DNA of 64,000 nucleotides, taken from NCBI GenBank assembly GCA_003001795.1, contig PVNI01000002.1, forward strand, positions 1 to 64,000, read 5' to 3'. Positions 28,397-37,245 of this stretch are shown here, one piece after another (the first letter of the stretch is position 1; the number at the start of each line of letters is the position of its first letter). The DNA comes from Actinomadura viridilutea. Its GTDB lineage: Bacteria; Actinomycetota; Actinomycetes; Streptosporangiales; Streptosporangiaceae. The notes below the pieces were generated by a model. The model made no database searches. It was not told the origin of the DNA and saw only the letters and a program-made list of their open reading frames with translations. The position numbers were made by a program, and so were the translations under genes.

Positions 28397-28774
28397 AGGA
28401 ATCCTTCGTTCGGCGGACAGGGAGCAGCCGTCACCTGCCTGGGCACGCCGCGGCGGCGTGAAAAAGGGCAGGGATCAGCTCCGAGGCACAGCTCGGATAG
28501 GCCGTCGTGAAAAGAGGAACCCGTGGGAAGCGGGCCGCCCGTCGAGCAAGGGTCGACCGCATGCGCGCATCTAGAAGCGGCCCCCGGTGGCCGCGATCGT
28601 GCGCGGGCGAAAGAAAACGGGTGAGATGCCGGCCGGGGCGATGAGGCGCCCCCGTGGAGATGCGGCCGTTGCATGGCCGGCCGCGGACCGGCGGAGGGGG
28701 GTCCCGTCTGGCGGACGGGAGGCGACGGCTATGCGATTGGCCAGGTCAATGGCTGGTTGACCAGGACGCTGTCG

Positions 28775-28804
28775 AGTATAGGACGATTTACCCAGCTCAT
28801 GCAA
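28775..28804 (-). promoter_or_regulatory. Sigma-70-type promoter for secreted protein gene
   Basis: On the minus strand, TTGCAT (28799-28804), an 18-base spacer and TATACT (28775-28780). The -10 is close to perfect, which is unusual in this GC-rich DNA. Start near 28768. Confidence 0.55.
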
Positions 28805-29003
28805 AAGCGGGCCGGATTTTACTATTCCTGGGGTAGATCACCGGTTTAACGATCTTTCGAGGGGACCGGCGGATCGTCCGGAAGCCCTGTCCCGTCGAGG
28901 TTCCCGGCGTCTGCGGCCGCGCCGGCTCGGGCCCAGATCACAGATAGATCAATATAGGCGGTCGCGGCGCCGCGGGCGGACGGCGGTGCGCCGAATGTGA
29001 ATG

Positions 29004-29020
29004 GTGTGACGGCATCGCAC
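29004..29020 (+). promoter_or_regulatory. Candidate operator before permease pair
   Basis: GTGTGA-CGGCA-TCGCAC (29004-29020) is a 6-5-6 inverted repeat with one mismatch, 19 bases before the permease start. Regulator unknown. It does not match the Zur box as I remember it. Confidence 0.3.
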
Positions 29021-29039
29021 CGCCGATGCCTATGGGACC

Positions 29040-30080
29040 ATGATCCTTATGATGGAACCCGCCGGCCTGCGGACGGCCGACGATGACGATCTCCTCCCTC
29101 CGCCCGACTGGGCGCCCGGCCGGCCGATGGCGCCGGGCACCCGCGCCGCCTGGGGCTTCGCCGCGCTGGCGGCGGTGCTGGCCGCCGGACGGCTCTGGGT
29201 GGCCCCGGCGGTGGACTCCCGGGCCCTGGACGCCTGGACGACGATCTTCGTGGCGGTGTGCGTGCAGGCCCTGCCGTTCCTCGTGTTCGGGGTCACGCTG
29301 TCGGCGGCGATCACGGTGTTCGTCCCGGCGGCGTTCTGGAAGCGGGTGCTGCCGTCGCGTCCCGGCGCCGCCGTTCCGGTGGCGGGGGCGATGGGCGCGG
29401 TGCTGCCCGGCTGCGAGTGCGCCTCGGTTCCCGTCGCGGGCGGGTTGATGGCGCGCGGGGTGGCCCCGGCCGCGGCGCTGACGTTCCTGCTGGCGGCGCC
29501 CGCGATCAACCCGGTGGTGCTGGTGGCCACGGCCGTGGCGTTCCCGGACGCCCCGGAGATGGTGGCGGGCCGGTTCGCCGCGTCGCTGCTGGTGGCGGTG
29601 CTGGCCGGGTGGACGTGGCTGCTGATCGGCAAGGGCGAGTGGATCCGCGTCCCGCCCCGCCCGGCCGCCGAGGGCGTCGGCCGCTGGGAGGCGTTCCGGC
29701 AGGCCATGCGGCACGACGTCATGCACGCGGGCGGCTTCCTCGTGGTGGGCGGAGCCGCCGCCGCGACGATCAATGTGGTGGTCCCGGCCGGATGGGTGAG
29801 CGGCGTCGCCGACTCCGGCTGGCCGTCGGTGCTGGTGCTGGCGGCGCTGGCGGTGCTGATGTCGATCTGCTCGGAGGCGGACGCGTTCGTGGCGGCCAGC
29901 CTCAGCCAGTTCTCCCCCACCGCCCGGCTGGCGTTCCTGGTGGTGGGGCCGATGGTGGACCTGAAGCTGGCGGCGCTGCAGACGGGCTTCTTCGGGCGGC
30001 GGTTCGCGGTGCGGTTCGCGCCGCTGACGTTCGCGCTCGCGATCGCCGCCAGCGCGCTGGTGGGAGGGGTTCTGCTGTGA
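29040..30080 (+). CDS. YraQ-like permease (DUF318)
   Basis: A 346-residue membrane protein with about eight helices and the family motif PGCECASVPVAGGLMARG containing a CxC pair, plus FLLAAPAINPVVLVATAVAF and SICSEADAFVAASL. The family is thought to move or sense small ligands or metals, but the substrate is not established. Its stop overlaps the start of the TIGR03943-type gene by 4 bases (GTGA). This pairing is common in actinobacteria and often zinc-linked. ATGs at 29040, 29049 and 29052 are all possible starts. Confidence 0.82.
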   Translation: MILMMEPAGLRTADDDDLLPPPDWAPGRPMAPGTRAAWGFAALAAVLAAGRLWVAPAVDSRALDAWTTIFVAVCVQALPFLVFGVTLSAAITVFVPAAFWKRVLPSRPGAAVPVAGAMGAVLPGCECASVPVAGGLMARGVAPAAALTFLLAAPAINPVVLVATAVAFPDAPEMVAGRFAASLLVAVLAGWTWLLIGKGEWIRVPPRPAAEGVGRWEAFRQAMRHDVMHAGGFLVVGGAAAATINVVVPAGWVSGVADSGWPSVLVLAALAVLMSICSEADAFVAASLSQFSPTARLAFLVVGPMVDLKLAALQTGFFGRRFAVRFAPLTFALAIAASALVGGVLL

Positions 30081-30838
30081 CCCGCGCCGCGCAGAACCTG
30101 CTGCTCATCCTGGTCGGCGGGGCCGTGCTGTGGATCACGCTGGCCACCGACGACTATCTCAACTACGTGCGGCCGGGGTTCCGGTACGTGCTGGTGCCGG
30201 CGGCGCTGGCGCTGGTGGCGCTGGGCGCGGCGGGCCTGCGCCGCGAGTGGTCGGACGAGCCGACCGCCGAGCCCGACCCGCACCCCGGGCACGGCGGGCA
30301 CCCCGGCCCCCACGGGCACGACCACGCCCGCGGACCTCGGGTGGCGTGGCTGCTGTGCCTGCCCGTGCTGGCGATCTTCGTGATCGCGCCGCCCGCGCTG
30401 GGGTCGTTCACCGCCGCGCGGGGCGCGGACCGCCCGCCCGCCCCGCCGCCGAGCCGGGATTCGGAGGGCTACGCGCCGCTGCCGCGCGACCGCGGTCCGA
30501 TCCCCATGACGATGGGCGAGTTCATCGGACGGGCGTGGCAGGCGCAGACCGGCGACCCGTCCACGTTCGAGGGCGTGCCGGTGCGCCTGACCGGCTTCGT
30601 CACGCCGCGCCGCGGCGGCGGCTGGCAGGTGACCCGGCTGCGGATGGCGTGCTGCGCGGGCGACGCCGTGCCCTTCCCCGTGATCGTCAAGGGGCTGCCC
30701 CGCCCGCCCGCCGACACGTGGGTGCAGGTTGAGGGCACGTGGCGGCGGCAGCCGCCGGGGGCCGCCAAGAGCGGCGTGCACGTTCTGTACGGCACGTCCG
30801 TGAAGCGGATCAAGCGGCCCGCCAACCCCTACGAGTGA
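30077..30838 (+). CDS. TIGR03943-family membrane protein (YcgQ-like)
   Basis: A 253-residue protein. Two N-terminal helices are followed by a His-rich loop (HPGHGGHPGPHGHDHARG), another helix, and an extracellular domain with FVTPRRGGGWQVTRLRMACC and PFPVIVKG. The His cluster suits zinc or another transition metal. It overlaps the YraQ-like permease by 4 bases, so translation is coupled and the two probably form one complex. Metal transport or sensing is inferred from the His loop and family context. Confidence 0.8.
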   Translation: MTRAAQNLLLILVGGAVLWITLATDDYLNYVRPGFRYVLVPAALALVALGAAGLRREWSDEPTAEPDPHPGHGGHPGPHGHDHARGPRVAWLLCLPVLAIFVIAPPALGSFTAARGADRPPAPPPSRDSEGYAPLPRDRGPIPMTMGEFIGRAWQAQTGDPSTFEGVPVRLTGFVTPRRGGGWQVTRLRMACCAGDAVPFPVIVKGLPRPPADTWVQVEGTWRRQPPGAAKSGVHVLYGTSVKRIKRPANPYE

Positions 30839-30919
30839 TCCCGGGGGCCGTCCGCCCCGTACCCCCTCCGTCTCCGGCGGCCGCCGATACGGTGTCCGCC
30901 GACGGCGAAGGGAGCGTGC

Positions 30920-31756
30920 ATGGACGACACGGCGCTGGTGCTCGGCGGCGGGGGCGTCACGGGCATCGCCTGGGAGTGGGGCGTCCTGGCCGGGCTGGCG
31001 GACGCCGGCGTGGACCTGACGACGGCGGGACTGGTGGTGGGCACCTCGGCCGGCGCGGTCGTCGGCGCGCAGGTGGCGTGCGGGCTGCCGGTCGAGGAGC
31101 GGTACGCGGCGCAGCTGGCCGCCCCCGACGGGGAGGTCCCGGCGCGCGTCGGCAGGGCGGTGCTGGCGCGGTGGGCGTGGGCCGCGCTGCGGTCCCGCAC
31201 GGCGGCCGAGGCGGGCGCGCGGATCGGCCGGCTCGCGCTGGCGGCGCGCACGGTGCCGGAGGCCGAACGGCGGGCCGTGATCGCGGCGCGGCTGCCCGTC
31301 CACGAGTGGCCGAGGCGGCCCCTGCTGATCACGGCGGTGGAGGCGACGACCGGAGCGTTCGCCGTCTTCCACCGCGGCCGAGGGGTGCCGCTGGTGGACG
31401 CGGTCGCGGCGAGCTGCGCCGTCCCGGGGGTGTGGCCGCCGGCGACCGTCGGCGGCGTCCGCTACATCGACGGCGGGGCGCGGTCGCCGGTCAACGCCGA
31501 CCTGGCGGCCGGCCGCCGCCGCGTGGTCGTTCTGGCGCCCTCGCCGCGGGGGTTCGGGCCGCTCGCGGGCGTGGCGGAACAGGTCGCCGAGCTGCGGCGG
31601 CAGGGCGCCCGGGTCGCGGTGGTGACACCGGACGCGGCGGCGCGGCGGGCCTTCGGCGGCAACTCTCTGGACCCCTCACGGCGCGCCGCCGCGGCACGGG
31701 CGGGACGGGCTCAGGCGTCCGCGGCGGCCAAGGCGGTCGCGGAGGCGTGGGGATGA
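30920..31756 (+). CDS. Patatin-like phospholipase
   Basis: A 278-residue serine hydrolase. The oxyanion motif GGGGVTG (9-15), the nucleophile Ser43 in GTSAG and the dyad Asp184 in DGG are all present, so it should be active on acyl lipids. No signal peptide or membrane helix is evident, so it acts in the cytosol or at the inner membrane face. It ends before a hairpin terminator (31987-32009). GAAGGGAG precedes the ATG. Confidence 0.9.
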   Translation: MDDTALVLGGGGVTGIAWEWGVLAGLADAGVDLTTAGLVVGTSAGAVVGAQVACGLPVEERYAAQLAAPDGEVPARVGRAVLARWAWAALRSRTAAEAGARIGRLALAARTVPEAERRAVIAARLPVHEWPRRPLLITAVEATTGAFAVFHRGRGVPLVDAVAASCAVPGVWPPATVGGVRYIDGGARSPVNADLAAGRRRVVVLAPSPRGFGPLAGVAEQVAELRRQGARVAVVTPDAAARRAFGGNSLDPSRRAAAARAGRAQASAAAKAVAEAWG

Positions 31757-31986
31757 CCGGGCGGCGGCCGTGCCCGTCGAACCGCCCGCAGGGGGACGTC
31801 CAGGGTGCTGTCTCATCCGGGCGACGACGCGTCGCATCGCCGCATACCACGCGGCCGCGGACATGCGCTCGGGCGGTCGGTCGCGGATCGCGCCTCCGGC
31901 GGCGCCACGGCCGCGTGCTGCCCGCGCTGCTCCGGCCTGCGGCGGGGGGCGCCGGGCGCAGCCGGGCGGGGCCACGATAGCGGCGC

Positions 31987-32009
31987 GCCCGGGGCTTCGA
32001 GCCCCGGGC
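31987..32009. terminator. Hairpin terminator between convergent genes
   Basis: GCCCGGGGC, TTCGA, GCCCCGGGC forms a 9-bp perfect stem (10 with the T-A pair) capped by a short loop, between the patatin gene (plus) and the hypothetical gene ending at 32057 (minus). Confidence 0.65.
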
Positions 32010-32056
32010 GTCAAGGAGACCGCGATGGCGCGTCGGCGGACCGTCCGCGCGCGGGC

Positions 32057-32479
32057 TCAGCGTGCGGGGAACGCCGTGGGCAGCAGCGGGCCGCCCTGCG
32101 TGGGGACGGCCGATGCCGGGGCGAACGCCGACGTCGGAGGCAGCGATGACATGTCCGGCTGCTGCGGGGGCGCCGGAGCCGCGGGCGGCGGGGGCGCGGC
32201 GTGGGAGCCGTCCGGGCGGCGGGCTTCGGCGGGGAACTGCGGCTGCGCCTGCATGGGCGCCTGCGCCTGCGCCGCGAGGCGTTCACTGAGCACCGCCATG
32301 AGGGCGCGCGCGGTCTCGTCGTCCATCCGCATCAGGACGCTGGGGCGTCCCGAGGGGTCGACGAAGGGCGACACCGACGGCGCGGTGCTCTGCCGCGGCA
32401 GAGCCAGCCTCATCTGCTCGCGCAGGTCGTGGGCGAGGCGCAGCGCCTGTCGGTCGCTGTCGCTCAAGTGTGCGGTCAT
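32057..32479 (-). CDS. Hypothetical protein with Pro/Gln-rich tail
   Basis: A 140-residue protein not recognised. The N-terminal half is helical and charged (SDSDRQALRLAHDLREQM, RMDDETARALMAVLSERLAA). The second half is Ala/Pro/Gln-rich and likely disordered (AQAQAPMQAQPQF, HAAPPPPAAPAPPQQ). No signal peptide. ATG 32479 follows GGAGA by 5 bases; an ATG 7 codons upstream has no ribosome site. Two TGCA-type palindromes lie 60-90 bases upstream. The function is unknown. Confidence 0.6.
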   Translation of the reverse strand: MTAHLSDSDRQALRLAHDLREQMRLALPRQSTAPSVSPFVDPSGRPSVLMRMDDETARALMAVLSERLAAQAQAPMQAQPQFPAEARRPDGSHAAPPPPAAPAPPQQPDMSSLPPTSAFAPASAVPTQGGPLLPTAFPAR

Positions 32480-32539
32480 CGCGATCTCCGGGGAGTTCAC
32501 GTGCGGGGGGGTCCGGGGGCAATCCTGCTAGCAATAGCG

Positions 32540-32567
32540 TGCAGGTGCAAGAGCCGATGCACGTGCA
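32540..32567 (-). promoter_or_regulatory. Paired TGCA palindromes, candidate operator
   Basis: TGCAGGTGCA (32540-32549) and the perfect palindrome TGCACGTGCA (32558-32567) are spaced 18 bases centre to centre, about 60 bases upstream of the hypothetical gene start at 32479. The spacing puts both on nearly the same DNA face. Regulator unknown. Confidence 0.35.
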
Positions 32568-32750
32568 GATCAAGAAAAGATCTCACCGAACCGCCGCGAA
32601 CCGCCCGCCGTCACCCCGCCTTCCCCTCCTGACCTGCACCGAAAGCGCGCTCCGACGGAGCCCCGGAAGATGTGACACATCCCTCATCGGTCACACCTTC
32701 CACTGAAAGCCTCACGCTCCTCCGCCGTCATGGTGACGCGTCTCACGGGT

Positions 32751-33536
32751 TCAGTCCATACCCCGCTTGCCGGGCGTCCAGAACGGCTTGACCAGCACCG
32801 ATCTACGCGGCCACCCCCGTTCGCGCACGAGGTGGGCGCGGACGGCGTGGACGGTGCGCGCCTCGCCCGCCACGTAGGCGACGCCGGGCGGCCCGTCCGG
32901 CAGCCGCAACGCCCGCACCGCCGCGACCAATGACGAGGACGACGCCGCCGGGGCGTCGCCGCGATAACGCCAAGTCAGCTTCTCCCCCAGGGGGAGCCGA
33001 AGTCGGTCCTCAGGGCCCGCCACCTCCACCACGCCGTGCACATCGGCGCCGGCGGGGAGGGCGCGCAGCATCGCACCGAACGCCACCGACGCCGTCTCCT
33101 CCCCCGCGAACAAGTGGTAGGGCGCGTCGTCCCGCACGGTGAACCGGCCTTGGGGCTTGGTGAAGGCCACCTCCTGGCCGGGACGGACCGTTCGCGCCCA
33201 CCGCGCACCCGGCCCGTCCCCGTCGTGGTCCATGACGCACAACTCCAGCACCCCGGTCGCGGCGTCGTAGTTCCAGACCGAGTAGCTGCGCAGGACGTCG
33301 GCCATGCCCCGCAGCCAGGCACGCGCCGTGAAGGGGTCGGAGACGTTCACCCGCACGTGCTGCCCGGGCGTCCAGTCGAGACCGGGCACGTCCGTGACGC
33401 GCACCAGGCGCATGCGCCGGGCCGCCTGCCGCACATCCACGACGCGGCCGCGCACGAACACCAGATTCAGCACCTTGTCCCGGAGCCCGCGCCGGCCCGG
33501 GGCCGCGGCTCCCGCCGACTCCGCGTCAACGGTCAC
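32751..33536 (-). CDS. Siderophore-interacting FAD-binding reductase (SIP family)
   Basis: A 261-residue flavoprotein. The FAD-binding half shows the WTPGQHVRVNVSD and LRSYSVWNYD segments, and the second half, DAPYHLFAGEETASVAFGAM and AYVAGEARTVHAVRAHL, binds NAD(P)H. SIP enzymes reduce ferric siderophores in the cytosol to release iron. GTG 33536 follows GGAGG by 4 bases. A longer reading from 33563 would run through the candidate operator at 33551-33582. Confidence 0.9.
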   Translation of the reverse strand: MTVDAESAGAAAPGRRGLRDKVLNLVFVRGRVVDVRQAARRMRLVRVTDVPGLDWTPGQHVRVNVSDPFTARAWLRGMADVLRSYSVWNYDAATGVLELCVMDHDGDGPGARWARTVRPGQEVAFTKPQGRFTVRDDAPYHLFAGEETASVAFGAMLRALPAGADVHGVVEVAGPEDRLRLPLGEKLTWRYRGDAPAASSSSLVAAVRALRLPDGPPGVAYVAGEARTVHAVRAHLVRERGWPRRSVLVKPFWTPGKRGMD

Positions 33537-33550
33537 GAGACCTCCAAACG

Positions 33551-33582
33551 CGATATATCTCATTGCAACTCACGATACATCG
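33551..33582. promoter_or_regulatory. Paired CGATATATC-type operator
   Basis: CGATATATC (33551-33559) and CGATACATCG (33573-33582), 22 bases apart, stand out as AT-rich near-palindromes in GC-rich DNA between the siderophore-interacting protein gene and its left-right neighbour. Similar motifs occur before PadR-controlled genes in actinomycetes (recall, not checked). No iron-box match is seen here. Confidence 0.45.
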
Positions 33583-33764
33583 CCACATGGGCCCACGGCA
33601 GCAGACGACCCCGCAAGACGTCCGATTCCGGCCATCCCCGAGATCGCCGCACGACGCCTCGACCAGCGCGGGCGGCACCGGCACCGCATGCGCCCGGCCG
33701 CCGCCGGACGCGGTCACCGGTTCGCCGCGCACCCCGCCCGGCACCGCTCTAGAATCTCGTTCGA

Positions 33765-34904
33765 ATGAAGGCGGAAACCATGATCGGCGGGACGTGCGAT
33801 CCGCGGTTCGCGGCGGTGCGCGAGGCGTTCGCCGAGAACTTCGCGCGGCGCGGCGAGCTCGGCGCCGCGGTGTGCGTGACCGTCGGCGGCCGCACGGTCG
33901 CCGACCTGTGGGGCGGGACGGCCCGCGGCGGCCGCCGCTGGGGACCGGACACGCTGGTCAACGTGTTCTCCGTCGGCAAGGGGCTGTCCGCGCTGGTCGC
34001 GGCCCGGCTCTTCGAGGAGGGGCGGCTCGACCCGGACGACCCGGTCGTCCGCCACTGGCCGGGCTTCACGGCGCGGGAGGCGACGGTGCGGCACGTGCTC
34101 AGCCACCGGGCCGGTCTGCCCGCGCTGCGCCGCCGGATGCCGCCGGGCGCCATGCTCGACTGGGACGCCATGACCGCGGCGCTGGCGGAGCAGGAGCCCT
34201 GGTGGCCGCCCGGCACCGCGCACGGCTACCACGTCAACACCTTCGGCTTCCTGCTCGGCGAGGTGGTCCGCCGCGCCACCGGGCGGACGATCGGCGCCCT
34301 GCTCCGCGAGAAGATCGCCGGACCGCTCGGCGCGGACGTGCACATCGGCCTGCCCGCCGCCGAGCACCGCCGCGTCGCCGACTTCCACTGGCCGGGCGAC
34401 CCGCCCGAGGACGACCGGTCGTCCGACCTGGACGACGCCGCGCTGATGCGGCACAACGCCTACTTCAACCCCGGCGGGCTGTCCGGCCTCGGCGCGGTCA
34501 ACACGGCCGCCTGGCGCGCGGCCGAGCTGCCGTCCACGAACGCGCACGCCACGGCGCGCGGCGTCGCCCGCGTCTACACGGCGCTGGCGGCGGGCGGCGC
34601 GCTCGACGGAGTGCGCGTCGTCGACGCCGGCACGCTGGCCGCCGTCACCGCCGAGCAGGCGTCCGGGGACGACCTGGTGCTGCTGCGTCCGTCGCGCTTC
34701 GGCCTCGGCTTCCAGCTCACCCAGCCCGAGCGGCCGCTCGGCCCCAACCCGAGGTCGTTCGGACATTTCGGCGCGGCGGGCTCGCTGGGCTTCTGCGACC
34801 CGGACGCCGAGGTGGGCTTCGGGTACGTGACGAACCAGATGAGCATGGGCTGGCAGAACCCCCGCAACCGCGCTCTCATCGACGCCCTGTACTCCTGCCT
34901 CTGA
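33765..34904 (+). CDS. Serine hydrolase of the beta-lactamase/EstB family
   Basis: A 379-residue class C beta-lactamase-fold enzyme. It has the nucleophile motif Ser69-V-G-Lys72 (FSVGKG), the Tyr motif YHVN and the HFGAAGS segment in place of KTG. Family members are esterases, D-amino-acid peptidases or beta-lactamases. With no signal peptide an intracellular esterase is likelier. TAGAAT at 33750-33755 is 9 bases before ATG 33765, which fits leaderless transcription. ATG 33780 is an alternative start. Confidence 0.87.
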   Translation: MKAETMIGGTCDPRFAAVREAFAENFARRGELGAAVCVTVGGRTVADLWGGTARGGRRWGPDTLVNVFSVGKGLSALVAARLFEEGRLDPDDPVVRHWPGFTAREATVRHVLSHRAGLPALRRRMPPGAMLDWDAMTAALAEQEPWWPPGTAHGYHVNTFGFLLGEVVRRATGRTIGALLREKIAGPLGADVHIGLPAAEHRRVADFHWPGDPPEDDRSSDLDDAALMRHNAYFNPGGLSGLGAVNTAAWRAAELPSTNAHATARGVARVYTALAAGGALDGVRVVDAGTLAAVTAEQASGDDLVLLRPSRFGLGFQLTQPERPLGPNPRSFGHFGAAGSLGFCDPDAEVGFGYVTNQMSMGWQNPRNRALIDALYSCL

Positions 34905-35483
34905 CGCTCGGGCAGCCGTTCGGCCAGCCTTTCGGGCGAGCGTCCGCCAAAGAAGCACGCCGCTCCGGCAGCCGCCGCCGACGCCCACCGATCGGCGGCC
35001 GCGCACCGCCCCAATCCCCGCCCGGCAATGTGCCGACGCACAAGCGACTTCCGAGGTTTACAGGAAATGGCTAACAATGCGGAATGCTCACGCCGTGCAG
35101 CGCGCAGCAAAGGCCCCGGTGCGCGTCGCCCGGTGTGGCGAATCTCCCATGCCTTTGGCCGCGTCCGGTCGGCCCGGCACGGAGGGAACACCGGTCGACG
35201 TGCGGGTTCTCGCGAACCACGCCGGATTGCCGTCCGAGTCGGCCGCAACGCCCCGCGGAGGCGCATTGGTCCGCTTCGGAACGCCGTTCACCGAGGCCAA
35301 CGGGGACATGCGGCCGGCCCGGTCGTCCGAAGGCGAATAACGCTGTGAACGCGCACCGCCCCGAGAAGTGATCAATCCGAGACGTTCGCCGATTGAAAGT
35401 TTCAGCGAACCGGCGCAAGCTATCCCGCAGACCGGTTATGGTCCACGCACCTGCATCCCCCGACCGCCGACAGGAACGCGACC
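34905..35483. other. Intergenic, no gene recognised
   Basis: About 580 bases. Several overlapping frames of 70-115 codons are open in different phases, none with a ribosome-binding site or recognisable motif. Base composition is slightly lower in GC near 35370-35420, where a promoter for the next small gene may lie. Confidence 0.45.
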
Positions 35484-35753
35484 ATGTTCGAGATCTGGGA
35501 GACGAGCGAGCCCGCCCGGCTGATCACCGACGCCGGCAGCCTCGAGGTCGCCCTGGAGAAAGTCGACACCATGTGCCGACTGCGTCACGACCAGGCGGTC
35601 GCCCAGGTGGGCCAGCCCGCCGACGAGGGCTACCACTTCGAGATCCGAGATCAGGACGGCAATGCCCTGGCCCGCCTGACGTACGTCCCGGACACCTCTC
35701 GCGCCTACCAGAGCGTCGTCTTCGAGGAACTGCGCGGCGAGGACGGCGCCTGA
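35484..35753 (+). CDS. Small hypothetical protein
   Basis: An 89-residue acidic protein, not recognised. It begins MFEIWETSEPARLITDAG and contains DEGYHFEIRDQDGNALARLT, a mixed alpha/beta pattern with no Cys and no membrane segment. The third-position GC bias and an ATG preceded by CAGGAAC favour a real gene. It precedes the DUF2786 gene by 88 bases. Confidence 0.6.
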   Translation: MFEIWETSEPARLITDAGSLEVALEKVDTMCRLRHDQAVAQVGQPADEGYHFEIRDQDGNALARLTYVPDTSRAYQSVVFEELRGEDGA

Positions 35754-35841
35754 GCCGCCGCCGGCCACGGCGCGTCCCCGCGGTCGCGGCGGTCGCCGCC
35801 TGGCAGGATGCTCTCCGGTCTTTCGCAACGGGGGACGACCG

Positions 35842-37077
35842 ATGGTGGAGGCGCTGGTGACGCAGGCCCTGCGGGCGCTGTCGCGCACCGACGGGCCGGC
35901 GTTCCGCGCCTGCGCCGCCGAACTCGCCGCCCGCCGGGAACACCTCGTCGACCGGCTGCTGACGACTCGCTTGCAGGAAGGGGTCACCGCCGCCTGGCAC
36001 CGCGGCTGGCAGCCCGCCGACGTGGCGCGCCACACCGGCCGCAGCCACGGCGCCCGGCACCGGCGTCTGGTCGTGGACGTGATCGCGGCCGAGTCACGCG
36101 CCTACCCGGCGGCGACGGTGGACGCCCTGTGGCGCGCCCAGCTGTCGGCGCTCGGCGCGCGAGTCTGGTGGACGCGCGACGACGAGCTGCCGAGCGCCTG
36201 GTGCCGACGCGAACGCGTCGACCGGGCCGCCCTGCTGGTCTGCGCCCTCGAGGTCCTGCACCTGCTCGCCACCCTGCCCCGGCTGCCCAGGCTCGGCCCG
36301 CTGCCCGGGGAACCGGCGCGCGCGACCGCCGCCCCGGTCGACGAGCGGATCCTCGCCAAGGTCCGGGCGCTCCTGGCCAAGGCGGAATCGACCGAATTCC
36401 CCGAGGAGGCCGAGGCGCTCAGCGCCCGCGCGCAGGAGCTGATGGCCCGTCACAGCATCGACCACGCGCTGCTGGCTGCCGACGACACGGGCGCGGCCTC
36501 CGCCCCCGCAGGCCGGCGTCTGGCCGTCGACGCCCCGTACGAGTCGCCGAAGGCCGCGCTGCTGACGGTGGTCGCCGAGGCCGACCGGTGCCGCGCCGTG
36601 TGGCATCGCGAGCTGGGCTTCTCCACCGTGCTCGGCTTCCCGGCGGACCTGGCCGCCGTGGAGATGCTGTTCACCTCCCTGCTGGTGCAGACGTCCGCGG
36701 CGATGGCGCGGGCCGGGGCGCAGCGGGACGCCGACGGCCGATCCCGTACACGGTCGTTCCGGCACGCCTTCCTCAACGCCTACGCCGCCCGCATCGGCGA
36801 ACGGCTGCGGGAGGCCGCCGACCGCGCCCTCCACGTCGCCGAGCATGCCGCCCGCGACAGCGCGGCAGCAGGCGCGGCGCCGGCGCGGGGCCGGCTGCTC
36901 CCCGCATTGGCCGCACGAGACCGAGCCGTCGACCGAGCGGTCGACGAGCTGTTCCCCGACCTCGTCAGAGGCCGCGCCCGCGCGGTGTCCGACTACGCGG
37001 GGTGGGTGGCCGGCCGCGCCGCCGCCGACCTGGCGAGCCTGGACTCCCGCTCCGAGATCGCCGGCCGGACCCCCTGA
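35842..37077 (+). CDS. DUF2786 domain-containing protein
   Basis: A 411-residue cytosolic protein. Residues near 170-210 carry the DUF2786 signature (ILAKVRALLAKAESTEFPEE, AEALSARAQELMARHSID). The second half, with DAPYESPKAALLTVVAEADR and RHAFLNAYAARIGERL, is the region usual in actinobacterial members. The N-terminal 150 residues are a helical domain including a helix-turn-helix-like stretch (GWQPADVARHTGRSHGARHR). The function of the family is unknown, with occasional phage and toxin associations. Confidence 0.8.
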   Translation: MVEALVTQALRALSRTDGPAFRACAAELAARREHLVDRLLTTRLQEGVTAAWHRGWQPADVARHTGRSHGARHRRLVVDVIAAESRAYPAATVDALWRAQLSALGARVWWTRDDELPSAWCRRERVDRAALLVCALEVLHLLATLPRLPRLGPLPGEPARATAAPVDERILAKVRALLAKAESTEFPEEAEALSARAQELMARHSIDHALLAADDTGAASAPAGRRLAVDAPYESPKAALLTVVAEADRCRAVWHRELGFSTVLGFPADLAAVEMLFTSLLVQTSAAMARAGAQRDADGRSRTRSFRHAFLNAYAARIGERLREAADRALHVAEHAARDSAAAGAAPARGRLLPALAARDRAVDRAVDELFPDLVRGRARAVSDYAGWVAGRAAADLASLDSRSEIAGRTP

Positions 37078-37245
37078 CGGACGCCGAACCGCCCGCCGCG
37101 GCGACACCCGCGCACGCTCCGCCGCCGCGACGCCCCGGCGTCGGCGCCATCGCGGAACCGGTCCGCTCGCGAACGCCCGCCGCCCGCCGGTGAGCCGCGT
37201 GCGCGGCACCGGCCCCGGTGACCGGGCGCCGTGACCGGCGGACGG

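Larger units (their letters stand above)
28397..29039. other. Divergent intergenic region with long untranslated leader
   Basis: No gene recognised. If the promoter at 28775-28804 is used, the minus-strand secreted-protein gene has a leader of about 370 bases with several GC hairpins (for example CCGAG/CTCGG near 28480-28496). Cell-wall genes of this type are often controlled by the c-di-AMP (ydaO) riboswitch in actinobacteria. I could not recognise its conserved core here. Confidence 0.4.

Noticed and set aside
28397..28770. c-di-AMP (ydaO) riboswitch
   Set aside because: Position and gene type fit, but I could not find the conserved core segments by eye, so it is only listed as something to test.
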